Shown: positions 1 to 5,749 of the stretch, piece by piece
Layout: each line of letters opens with the position of its first letter
Position numbering within the stretch: position 1 is the stretch's first letter
Source of the DNA: an uncultured Clostridia bacterium
Lineage (GTDB): Bacteria; Bacillota; Clostridia; Oscillospirales; Acutalibacteraceae
Assembly (NCBI GenBank): GCA_937895645.1
Contig: CALBKQ010000088.1
Location: 1 to 7,272 of the forward strand
Length of the DNA: 7,272 bases
Reading direction: 5' to 3'
The notes under the pieces: generated by a model
The model's input: the letters and a program-made list of their open reading frames with translations, nothing else
Told to the model about the DNA's origin: nothing
The model's database searches: none
Made by a program: the position numbers and the translations under genes

Positions 1-1741
1 GCATGCGCTTTTTACCTTCTTTCTGTTTTTCAAGCAATTTCTTTTTACGAGTAATGTCACCGCCGTAGCATTTTGCAAGAACGTCTTTTCGCATTGCCTT
101 AACGGTTTCACGGGCAATAACCTTGCCACCGATTGCCATCTGAATTGGAATTTCAAACATCTGGCGAGGAATATTATCTTTAAGCTTTTCTGCAATTCTA
201 CGAGCCTTTGCGTAAGCCTTTTCACTATGAATCATAAATGAAAGTGCGTCAATAATGTCACCATTGAGAAGTACGTCAAGCTTAATAATGCTTGAACGCT
301 GATAATCACTCATTTCATAGTCAAATGACGCATAACCACGAGTGCGAGATTTAAGCACATCAAAGAAATCGTAAATGATTTCGTTAAGTGGTAAGATATA
401 GTGTAAATCAACACGGTCACTAGCGAGATGAGTGGTATTCACATAAACACCGCGTCTGTCCTGACAAAGATTCATAATAGCACCAATGTATTCAGGTGGT
501 GCGTAAATATGAGCCTCAACTGTTGGCTCTTCGCAATAGTCAATGTTTGCAGGGTCAGGGTAGTGGCTTGGGTTGTCAATTTCAATAACTTCACCGTTTG
601 TAAGGTGAACCTTATAAATAACACTTGGAATTGTTGTCACAAGGTCAAGATTGTATTCTCTTTCAAGTCTTTCCTGAATAATTTCAAGGTGTAAAAGTCC
701 TAAGAAGCCACAACGGAAACCGAATCCCAAAGCGCCTGATGTTTCAGGTTCAAACGACAATGCTGCATCATTTAACTGCAATTTTTCAAGTGCCTCACGA
801 AGATTTTCATAGTCAGCACCATCAGCAGGGTAAACACCACAGAACACCATAGGATTTACTTTTCTGTAACCTGCTAAAGCCTCACTTGCAGGATTTTCAG
901 CAGTAGTAACTGTGTCACCAACTCGTGCATCACTGACAGTCTTGATTGACGCAGTAATATAACCAACTTCACCAGAGGTCAACTCTTTTTGCGGTTCCAT
1001 AGCGTTAGGACGCATATATCCAACTTCAACAACGTTGAACTCAGCACCTGTTGCCATCATTCGCATTGTGTCACCCGGCTTGATTTTACCGTCCATAACA
1101 CGCACATAAACAATAACACCTTTGTAACTGTCGTAAACAGAGTCAAAAACAAGAGCACGAAGTGGTTTGTCGTCGTTATTTTCAGGTGGTGGAACAAGAG
1201 AAACAATGCTTTCAAGTACATCACCAATATTTTCACCTGTTTTTGCAGAAACTCTAGGCGCTTCGTCACAAGGAAGCCCAATAACCTCTTCAACCTCGTT
1301 TGCAACTCTGTCGGGGTCAGCAGCAGGTAGGTCAATTTTATTGATAACAGGCACTAATTCAAGGTCGTGGTCAAGTGCTAAATATGTATTAGCAAGTGTC
1401 TGTGCCTCAACACCTTGAGATGCGTCAATAATAAGTACTGCACCTTCACAAGCAGCAAGTGAGCGAGAAACCTCGTAATTGAAGTCAACGTGACCGGGAG
1501 TGTCAATAAGATTAAGTTCGTATGTTTTGCCGTCCTTAGCCTTATAGTCAAGTTTAACTGCGTGTGCTTTAATGGTAATACCACGTTCACGCTCAAGGTC
1601 CATATTGTCAAGCAGTTGCTCTGTCATATCACGCTTTGCAACAGTTTCAGTAAGCTCTAAAAGTCTGTCAGCAAGAGTAGACTTACCGTGGTCAATGTGA
1701 GCAATAATTGAAAAATTTCTGATGTTTTCTTTCTTTGCCAT
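1..1741 (-). CDS. lepA: Elongation factor 4 (LepA), translational GTPase, 3' end cut by window edge
   Basis: LepA is a cytoplasmic, ribosome-associated GTPase of the EF-G/EF-Tu class that acts on stalled or mistranslocated ribosomes. The minus-strand frame is open from the ATG at 1741 to the left edge and gives 580 residues; the family is about 600 long, so only the last 20 or so are missing. The G domain is complete: G1 AHIDHGKS (residues 14-21), G2 around RERGITIKA (51-59), G3 DTPGH (80-84), G4 NKID (134-137) and G5 SAKTG (165-169). Further on, GFGFRCGFLGLLHLEI and the basic tail with KAMRKDVLAKCYGGDITRKKKLLEKQKEGKKRM-type residues are characteristic of LepA rather than EF-G or TypA. The start is supported by AAGAGG at 1748-1753. 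It is the last visible gene of the obg cluster, 19 nt after the DUF3592 gene, with no terminator between them. Confidence 0.97.
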   Translation of the reverse strand, partial: MAKKENIRNFSIIAHIDHGKSTLADRLLELTETVAKRDMTEQLLDNMDLERERGITIKAHAVKLDYKAKDGKTYELNLIDTPGHVDFNYEVSRSLAACEGAVLIIDASQGVEAQTLANTYLALDHDLELVPVINKIDLPAADPDRVANEVEEVIGLPCDEAPRVSAKTGENIGDVLESIVSLVPPPENNDDKPLRALVFDSVYDSYKGVIVYVRVMDGKIKPGDTMRMMATGAEFNVVEVGYMRPNAMEPQKELTSGEVGYITASIKTVSDARVGDTVTTAENPASEALAGYRKVNPMVFCGVYPADGADYENLREALEKLQLNDAALSFEPETSGALGFGFRCGFLGLLHLEIIQERLEREYNLDLVTTIPSVIYKVHLTNGEVIEIDNPSHYPDPANIDYCEEPTVEAHIYAPPEYIGAIMNLCQDRRGVYVNTTHLASDRVDLHYILPLNEIIYDFFDVLKSRTRGYASFDYEMSDYQRSSIIKLDVLLNGDIIDALSFMIHSEKAYAKARRIAEKLKDNIPRQMFEIPIQMAIGGKVIARETVKAMRKDVLAKCYGGDITRKKKLLEKQKEGKKRM

Positions 1742-1760
1742 AGTTTACCTCTTATAGAAA

Positions 1761-2414
1761 TTAATCTTGTGGTTTATAGAAAAATATACCTTTAACAACT
1801 GCAAATACACCTACGAAAATCATTAAAAAAGGAATAATCATAGGAAGCATAAATGAAGAATCAATGTAGTTAAAGATTGTAACGGGTGAAAATCCACCGC
1901 AGATAACTGCCAATGACCCGTAACCCATAACTGCAATTATTGAACCCATAAGTATGGCGGCTTTATCAACCTTAGATGTTTTCTTATGGTTTCCCCAAAA
2001 AGCAAATAAAAAGGGGAATGAGCCAAGAATAAAGAAAATACCGAAAATCATTAAGAAATTACTTCGTTTTGCAGGTCCGCCAACTACGGCATTTTCAGGA
2101 TTATCTGCATCATATAATATTTTTATTTCTTCACCATATGAAGGCTCAATTGAAGTTGTGTAATCAGTGGTTACATAATACGCTTTACCGTCAACTGCAT
2201 ATTGATATGTGAGATAATATGTAGTTGCAACCGTTGTATTATTTTGTGAGTCATAATGTTCTTTTTCTGCAATAGTTGAGTAATTATAATACCCAACAGT
2301 TTCTGCGTAATCTTTTGTATTGGATGTGGCAGTTTCATAAATGCCTAACCCTAAAAAGAAAACGCCAATTAAAAGAGCAAGTATGGGTAAAAAAGTGAAT
2401 TTGTTGAGTTTCAC
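1761..2414 (-). CDS. DUF3592-type membrane protein of unknown function
   Basis: This is a 217-residue integral membrane protein, function unknown. One hydrophobic helix (about 8-28) is followed by a soluble, tyrosine/threonine-rich domain (about 33-113), then three more likely membrane segments (about 119-140, 151-174, 188-212). The soluble part has the layout typical of DUF3592: YxYxVDGKxYY (70-80), then GEEIKILYDADNPENAV (94-110), a beta-rich module also seen in other Gram-positive membrane proteins. The start is GTG at 2414, because a TAA lies directly upstream in frame; AGAGG at 2423-2427, 8 nt away, supports it. That ribosome binding site begins right after the stop of the yitT-like gene (14 nt gap), so the two are very likely co-transcribed. 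The family assignment is from motif memory and is moderately sure; no role can be inferred beyond a membrane location. Confidence 0.85.
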   Translation of the reverse strand: MKLNKFTFLPILALLIGVFFLGLGIYETATSNTKDYAETVGYYNYSTIAEKEHYDSQNNTTVATTYYLTYQYAVDGKAYYVTTDYTTSIEPSYGEEIKILYDADNPENAVVGGPAKRSNFLMIFGIFFILGSFPFLFAFWGNHKKTSKVDKAAILMGSIIAVMGYGSLAVICGGFSPVTIFNYIDSSFMLPMIIPFLMIFVGVFAVVKGIFFYKPQD

Positions 2415-2428
2415 TTATGTCGCCTCTT

Positions 2429-3295
2429 TTATATACTATTTCTGAATCCGTTGCCAAGAATCTGCTTTGATTGTGTCACAATGAAAAAAGCATTTTCATC
2501 AGCGGATTTAATTTTCTTAATTAGTTTGTGTGTCTGATTATCGTAACAAGCACATAAAAGCACGGTTTTGTCCTGACCAGAATAACCGCCCTGTGCTTTT
2601 AATACAGTTACACCACGATTAAGTTCAGTGATAATCATATTACGGATTTCGTCGTTTTTGTCACTTATAATCATAATCATAGCGCCACGACTTACACCGT
2701 AAATAATATAGTCAAGTACCTGCACGCTTACAAAAATCCCGACTACAGCATAAAGCATTGATTCGATATTTCTGTATACAATCCCACCTAAAAGAATTAC
2801 AAAAGCATCAAGTAAGAAAATGGATTTGCCTATTGTAATGTGTGGGTGATTAAGTTTTATAAGCTTTGCAATTATATCAACACCACCTGTTGTAGCGTTG
2901 CGTATAAATATAAAACCTAAAGAAATTCCAGTAAGTACACCACCAAAAATAGATGAGAGTAACAAATCGTTTTTATAAATTGGTAAAAAAACACCAATGT
3001 CAATAAATATTGATGAAATTGTAATTACAAGAAATGTACGAAAAACAAATTTTATACCAAGTTTTTTGAATGCAATAATAAGCAGGGGAACATTCATTAT
3101 AAAAATCGCAGTTCCTATTGGTATTTCAAAAAGGTAGTTAAGAATTGTTGCAATACCTGTAAACCCACCATTTAATATGTTGTTTCTGGCAAGAAAGCAG
3201 TTGAGTGCAACAGAGTACACTGCACTTGCCAGTACAAATACAAATGTATCAGTTAAAAAATCTTTTGCATAACTCTTAAACTTTGTCAACCTCAT
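2429..3295 (-). CDS. YitT family membrane protein (DUF161 plus C-terminal DUF2179)
   Basis: With the start at 3295 this encodes 288 residues, the usual YitT size. The N-terminal two thirds (about 12-200) form five or six hydrophobic segments with the family hallmarks LARNNILNGGFTGIA (35-49) and RNATTGGVDIIAKL (132-145). The C-terminal soluble part (about 203-288) is the DUF2179 domain, with RGVTVLKAQGGYSGQDK (227-243) and a closing ILGNGF (279-284). YitT proteins are widespread in Firmicutes; their substrate or activity is not established. An upstream in-frame ATG at 3322 would add nine residues, but it has no Shine-Dalgarno. The ATG at 3295 has only a weak GGGA upstream, so the start is uncertain. 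Either choice overlaps the end of mrnC (20 nt for 3295), which points to translational coupling. Confidence 0.93.
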   Translation of the reverse strand: MRLTKFKSYAKDFLTDTFVFVLASAVYSVALNCFLARNNILNGGFTGIATILNYLFEIPIGTAIFIMNVPLLIIAFKKLGIKFVFRTFLVITISSIFIDIGVFLPIYKNDLLLSSIFGGVLTGISLGFIFIRNATTGGVDIIAKLIKLNHPHITIGKSIFLLDAFVILLGGIVYRNIESMLYAVVGIFVSVQVLDYIIYGVSRGAMIMIISDKNDEIRNMIITELNRGVTVLKAQGGYSGQDKTVLLCACYDNQTHKLIKKIKSADENAFFIVTQSKQILGNGFRNSI

Positions 3296-3692
3296 CAGTC
3301 CCGATTGCTTTAATAACTTCATTAAGCAATTCGGTAAGGCGTGTTGTTTCGTCTTTAAGATACAAGTACCCTACAAGTGCCTCAAAGCCCGTTGCATAAT
3401 GATAGTCACATCCGCTCTGGTTTTTAGGGGTGTGAGAGGTGTGGGCATTTCTGCCACGCTTAAAAACTTCGGTTTCTTTTTCAGTAAGTAATGGGAGTAT
3501 CGCTTTCATTCCCTTACTTTGTGCCTCTGCCTTAACCCATTTAACTGAAAGCGTATGTAACTTGCCTACGGGACGGTTGGCGTCAACTACCAGCATTTCA
3601 CGGATATAAAGTGAAAAAACTGCGTCGCCAACAAAAGCAAGTGTTAAAGGACTAGTTGTATCTGCGTTTATATCTTTACCGTATAATCTCAT
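3276..3692 (-). CDS. mrnC: Mini-ribonuclease 3
   Basis: Mini-RNase III is a homodimeric, dsRNA-specific endonuclease that has the RNase III catalytic domain but no dsRNA-binding domain; in Bacillus subtilis it matures the ends of 23S rRNA. The 138-residue length fits the family. Visible signatures are LAFVGDAVFSLYIRE (18-32) with the catalytic Asp at 23, KRGRNAHTSHTPKN (78-91), and ATGFEALVGYLYL (100-112) with the second conserved acidic residue at Glu104. The start at 3692 is only 3 nt after the obg stop, and the sequence before it has no Shine-Dalgarno, so translation probably depends on ribosomes finishing obg. Its 3' end overlaps the yitT-like gene. Pairing with the ribosome-assembly GTPase obg makes functional sense, since both act on the large subunit. 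Confidence 0.95.
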   Translation of the reverse strand: MRLYGKDINADTTSPLTLAFVGDAVFSLYIREMLVVDANRPVGKLHTLSVKWVKAEAQSKGMKAILPLLTEKETEVFKRGRNAHTSHTPKNQSGCDYHYATGFEALVGYLYLKDETTRLTELLNEVIKAIGTDEVDKV

Positions 3693-3695
3693 AAT

Positions 3696-4967
3696 TTATG
3701 GAACATAGTCAAACTCTAAATCATAGATGCTGACTGTGTCACCCTCCTGAATTCCTTTATCAATAAGAGCCTGAATAACGCCACGCTCCTGAATAACTCT
3801 CTGGAAATATTGAAGTGATTCATAGTCATCAAGGTCTGTCTGGCAAAGAATTCTATAAATCCATTCAGCCTCAACAATATAAACATCGTCTTCAACGGTA
3901 ACAGTAAATCCGTCATTACTCTTGTTTGCGATAACTTCCATTGGGATTTCTTCACGCTCATATTGTTTAACAGGTGGGAGTGTGTCAAGCATACGTGCAA
4001 CTGCATTTATAACTTCCTGAGTGCCGTGTTTGATAGGTGCTACCATTTCATAGTATTCGTAGCCCTTTCCCTCAATATACTTGCGAAACTCCTCTAATTG
4101 TTCGTCTTCAGCAAGGTCGATTTTGTTACCTACAACAATTTGTGGGCATTTTGAAAGTTCAGGGTTGAATTTTTCAAGCTCTGCATTGATTGCCTCAAAA
4201 TCTTCAATAGGATTTCTACCTTCACTACCTGCAACGTCAACAATGTGGACAAGCATTCTGCAACGCTCAACGTGACGCAAAAACTCGTGACCTAATCCAA
4301 TACCCTCAGCAGCACCCTCAATTAATCCCGGAATGTCTGCCATAACGAAACTTTTTTCAGGCCCCATTGATACAACGCCAAGTACTGGAATAATTGTTGT
4401 GAAATGATAATCTCCAACAAGTGGCTTTGCCTGACTTACAACAGAAATAAATGAAGATTTACCAACATTAGGAAAACCTAAAAGACCAACGTCTGCAATA
4501 AGTTTAAGTTCAAGTGAAACTTCCCATTCTTCACCTGGAGCACCATTTTTAGCAAATTTAGGAGTCTGACGTGTAGATGTTGCAAAGTGTGAGTTACCCC
4601 AACCACCACGGCCACCTTTAGCACCGATAAATTCGTCGTCAGTTGACATATCTGCCATAATAACGCCACTTGTAACTTCACGTATTATAGTGCCACGAGG
4701 TACTTTAATAATCAAATCTTTACCTCTTTTACCGCTACGCTTACCACCACTACCATTAGCGCCTGTCTCTGCTTTATATTTTCTCTTGTAACGGAAATCT
4801 GCAAGGGTAGAAAGATTGTCATCAACTTTGAAAACAATGTTGCCACCTCTGCCACCGTCGCCACCGTCAGGGCCACCTGCATTTATATATTTTTCACGAT
4901 GAAAGGCAACTGCACCGTTACCACCGTCACCGGCTTTAATCTTAATTTTTGCAATATCAACAAACAT
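3696..4967 (-). CDS. obg: GTPase Obg/CgtA, large-subunit ribosome assembly
   Basis: Obg is an essential cytoplasmic GTPase that binds the 50S subunit late in assembly and links it to GTP/ppGpp levels. The 423 residues show all three domains: the glycine-rich Obg fold (1-158, with repeats such as AGDGGNG, GGDGGRGGN and GGRGGWGN), the G domain (about 159-332) and a C-terminal OCT domain (about 345-423). G-domain motifs are GFPNVGKSS (164-172), FTTIIP (189-194), DIPGLIEGA (211-219) and NKID (281-284). The G5 loop reads MVAPIKHGT (308-316) where the family normally has a Ser-Ala core, so the Ser is replaced by Val. The frame opens at 4991, but the ATG at 4967 is preferred: it gives the canonical MFVDIAKIKIKAGDGGNG start and has CGAGG at 4975-4979. 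It leads the downstream cluster; the usual partners rplU and rpmA are not next to it. Confidence 0.97.
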   Translation of the reverse strand: MFVDIAKIKIKAGDGGNGAVAFHREKYINAGGPDGGDGGRGGNIVFKVDDNLSTLADFRYKRKYKAETGANGSGGKRSGKRGKDLIIKVPRGTIIREVTSGVIMADMSTDDEFIGAKGGRGGWGNSHFATSTRQTPKFAKNGAPGEEWEVSLELKLIADVGLLGFPNVGKSSFISVVSQAKPLVGDYHFTTIIPVLGVVSMGPEKSFVMADIPGLIEGAAEGIGLGHEFLRHVERCRMLVHIVDVAGSEGRNPIEDFEAINAELEKFNPELSKCPQIVVGNKIDLAEDEQLEEFRKYIEGKGYEYYEMVAPIKHGTQEVINAVARMLDTLPPVKQYEREEIPMEVIANKSNDGFTVTVEDDVYIVEAEWIYRILCQTDLDDYESLQYFQRVIQERGVIQALIDKGIQEGDTVSIYDLEFDYVP

Positions 4968-4990
4968 AATTTTACCTCGTAAGTAATACA

Positions 4991-5018
4991 ATTATATATA
5001 AAATCCCATTATCCTTAA
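4991..5018 (-). promoter_or_regulatory. Possible obg promoter (weak match)
   Basis: On the minus strand a perfect TATAAT (4996-4991) lies just upstream of obg. The hexamer 16 nt further up is TTAAGG (5018-5013), a poor -35 match (three of six). Transcription would start near 4985, leaving a leader of under 20 nt that already contains the Shine-Dalgarno. AT-rich sequence makes chance -10 matches common, so this is only a candidate. A start further upstream, within 5000-5200, is equally possible. Confidence 0.3.
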
Positions 5019-5079
5019 TATTTTACACTATTTTAGCAAAAAAATAAATACTTATTTTAATATTTTTTAATATTTTTTC

Positions 5080-5093
5080 GCATTTATAAATGC
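5080..5093. repeat. Perfect 14-bp palindrome GCATTTATAAATGC
   Basis: The two halves are exact reverse complements with no loop. It lies about 110 bp upstream of the obg start and follows two near-identical T-rich stretches at 5060-5078. It could be an operator for a dimeric regulator of the obg promoter. In such AT-rich sequence a chance palindrome is also possible, although the GC ends make it slightly less trivial. Confidence 0.5.
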
Positions 5094-5132
5094 TTGGAAT
5101 CATCCGAATAAACGAACAAAATAAAAAATTTT

Positions 5133-5172
5133 ATGTAAAATTTTGTAAAAATACTGCAAAACTTGTAAAAAT
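5133..5172. repeat. Four phased ten-base A-tract units (likely curved DNA)
   Basis: Four consecutive ten-base units can be aligned: ATGTAAAATT (5133), TTGTAAAAAT (5143), ACTGCAAAAC (5153) and TTGTAAAAAT (5163). Units two and four are identical. The A-tract centres fall about 10 bp apart, close to one helical turn, which is the classic arrangement for intrinsic bending. The block ends 23 bp before the -35 hexamer at 5196, where bent or UP-element-like DNA could help RNA polymerase binding. Confidence 0.6.
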
Positions 5173-5195
5173 CGCACATTTAGTATAAATATCTA

Positions 5196-5224
5196 TTGAC
5201 AACCACAATATATTGTGTTAATAT
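5196..5224 (+). promoter_or_regulatory. Predicted distal promoter P1 with extended -10
   Basis: TTGACA at 5196-5201 is a perfect -35 hexamer. After a 17-nt spacer comes TAATAT at 5219-5224, a 4/6 -10 match preceded by TG at 5216-5217 (extended -10). Transcription would start near 5231 and run rightward towards the small membrane-protein gene, giving a leader of about 180 nt. The spacer is almost filled by a perfect palindrome at 5204-5217, so repression by a dimeric regulator is likely. Confidence 0.55.
5204..5217. promoter_or_regulatory. Perfect palindrome CACAATATATTGTG, NrdR-box-like operator
   Basis: This exact 14-bp inverted repeat sits between the -35 and -10 of P1, a position where a bound protein would block RNA polymerase. 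It matches the core of the known NrdR box (acaCwAtATaTwGtgt), the operator of the ATP/dATP-sensing repressor of ribonucleotide reductase genes. NrdR boxes usually come in pairs a few helical turns apart; no second box is evident, and no nrd gene is in the window. The NrdR assignment is therefore inference, while the palindrome itself is certain. Confidence 0.5.
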
Positions 5225-5312
5225 GTAAATACAAAAGAGAAATCTTATGAAAATATTGAAAATTATGTCCATAAAAACGGACTAAATATATAAAATTTTA
5301 CGAACATTTGTA

Positions 5313-5340
5313 TTGACTTTTGAAAATTTTGGTCTATAAT
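5313..5340 (+). promoter_or_regulatory. Strong proximal promoter P2
   Basis: TTGACT at 5313-5318 (5/6) and a perfect TATAAT at 5335-5340 are separated by 16 nt. Transcription would start near 5347 and give a leader of about 65 nt that ends in a strong Shine-Dalgarno. It is the best promoter in the window. It is bracketed by two copies of GAACATTTGT, at 5302-5311 (touching the -35) and 5353-5362 (just after the start site), which suggests tight repression. Confidence 0.75.
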
Positions 5341-5352
5341 ATGACTTGTAAA

Positions 5353-5364
5353 GAACATTTGTTC
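5353..5364. promoter_or_regulatory. LexA/DinR-like box GAAC-ATTT-GTTC
   Basis: The sequence GAAC-N4-GTTC is the invariant core of the Gram-positive SOS box (CGAACRNRYGTTYC). It lies at about +7 to +18 from P2, where LexA binding would block transcription. A degenerate copy, GAAC-ATTT-GTAT, is at 5302-5313, overlapping the -35; the ten bases GAACATTTGT are shared exactly and lie 51 bp apart. The outer bases are not ideal (A instead of C at 5352), so confidence is moderate. Confidence 0.6.
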
Positions 5365-5367
5365 AAG

Positions 5368-5387
5368 TTTGTTCGGTATCGAACAGA
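5368..5387 (+). promoter_or_regulatory. Leader hairpin / inverted GTTCG-CGAAC repeat
   Basis: TGTTCG (5370-5375) and CGAACA (5380-5385) are exact reverse complements around the tetraloop GTAT; a G-U and an A-U pair extend the stem to 5368/5387. In the mRNA it would form a hairpin 11 nt before the ribosome binding site. At the DNA level it is the GAAC/GTTC half-site motif in the opposite orientation to the LexA box, so it may be an extra operator element instead. Confidence 0.45.
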
Positions 5388-5411
5388 ACTTCAGAATCGG
5401 AGGTAGATTTT

Positions 5412-5654
5412 ATGTCAACAACATTTGCAATCACAACTTTAATAGAATTAGCAGTAGCAGGCCTTTTGGTTTATGGTTTTATGCATGAAGATAAGGTTAT
5501 CGCTTTTGAACAGGCAATCAAGAGAATCGTATTAGGCAATATCCGTCGTGCAATCAGAATCCATAACCACAAAAAGGCTGTGGCTCGTGGTGAACATTTA
5601 AGAGTTTATAGCTCAAAAACATCTGCACCACAGACAAATACAACAGTAGCATAA
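5412..5654 (+). CDS. Small single-pass membrane protein, likely SOS-controlled, function unknown
   Basis: I do not recognise this 80-residue protein. One hydrophobic helix (about 5-24, with a buried Glu12) is followed by a highly basic stretch (28-64, with K28, K37-R38, R45-R46, R49, K54-K55, R59, R64), part of it plausibly an amphipathic helix, and a polar Ser/Thr-rich tail. The positive-inside rule predicts a cytoplasmic C-terminus. There is no LysM or other domain. The start at 5412 is well supported by GGAGG at 5399-5403 with 8-nt spacing. The gene stands alone, with its own promoters and a terminator. Predicted LexA control plus small size and one membrane helix recall the SOS division inhibitors YneA, SosA and DivS. 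However, those place their C-terminus outside the cell, so the comparison is functional speculation rather than homology. Confidence 0.85.
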   Translation: MSTTFAITTLIELAVAGLLVYGFMHEDKVIAFEQAIKRIVLGNIRRAIRIHNHKKAVARGEHLRVYSSKTSAPQTNTTVA

Positions 5655-5710
5655 TTTGATTGTTCCGTGATTTTTTGTCATGTTTTAATTTCCTTTCACA
5701 CCTTTCTTAA

Positions 5711-5747
5711 AGAGAAATCCCCAAGGACAGACCTTGGGGATTTTTCT
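5711..5747. terminator. Bidirectional rho-independent terminator
   Basis: AATCCCCAAGG pairs with CCTTGGGGATT around the loop ACAGA (5727-5731). The A-rich and T-rich flanks extend the stem to about 16 pairs with one G-U. On the plus strand the stem is followed by a T-rich run, and on the minus strand by ATTTCTCTTT. It therefore can end both the small membrane-protein transcript and the convergent radical SAM operon, whose stop codon is 3 nt away. Confidence 0.9.
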
Positions 5748-5749
5748 GT

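Larger units (their letters stand above)
4968..5411. other. AT-rich divergent intergenic regulatory region
   Basis: No convincing gene is seen in these roughly 440 bases between obg (leftward) and the small membrane-protein gene (rightward). The composition is strongly A/T with many A-tracts and T-tracts. It holds a perfect 14-bp palindrome at 5080-5093, a run of four ten-base A-tract units at 5133-5172, and two plus-strand promoter candidates at 5196-5224 and 5313-5340. It also holds a palindrome at 5204-5217, GAAC/GTTC elements at 5302-5313, 5353-5364 and 5371-5384, and a possible obg promoter near 4991-5018. No tRNA-like fold or recognisable riboswitch was found by eye. Confidence 0.8.

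Noticed and set aside
428..1418. Several plus-strand open frames opposite lepA
   Set aside because: All lie within the conserved lepA coding region, show no domain-like sequence, and have no ribosome binding site.
4478..4681. Alternative minus-strand frame inside obg
   Set aside because: It is fully contained in the Obg fold and G-domain coding sequence in another frame; its composition is an artefact of glycine-rich codons.
5175..5224. Divergent minus-strand promoter for obg using TTGTCA or TTGTGG with TATACT
   Set aside because: Spacings are 9 and 15 nt, outside the usual range, so no acceptable hexamer pair is formed.
5247..5285. Twelve-codon frame (MKILKIMSIKTD) in the leader of P1
   Set aside because: It follows only a weak AGAGA purine run, has low-complexity AT-rich codons and no regulatory codon run or attenuator-like structure. 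A leader peptide cannot be excluded but is not supported.
4992..5411. Riboswitch, T-box or structural RNA in the long intergenic region
   Set aside because: Apart from short hairpins, no conserved motif such as a T-box TGGNACC element or multi-stem junction is visible, and the A/T content makes stable structure unlikely.
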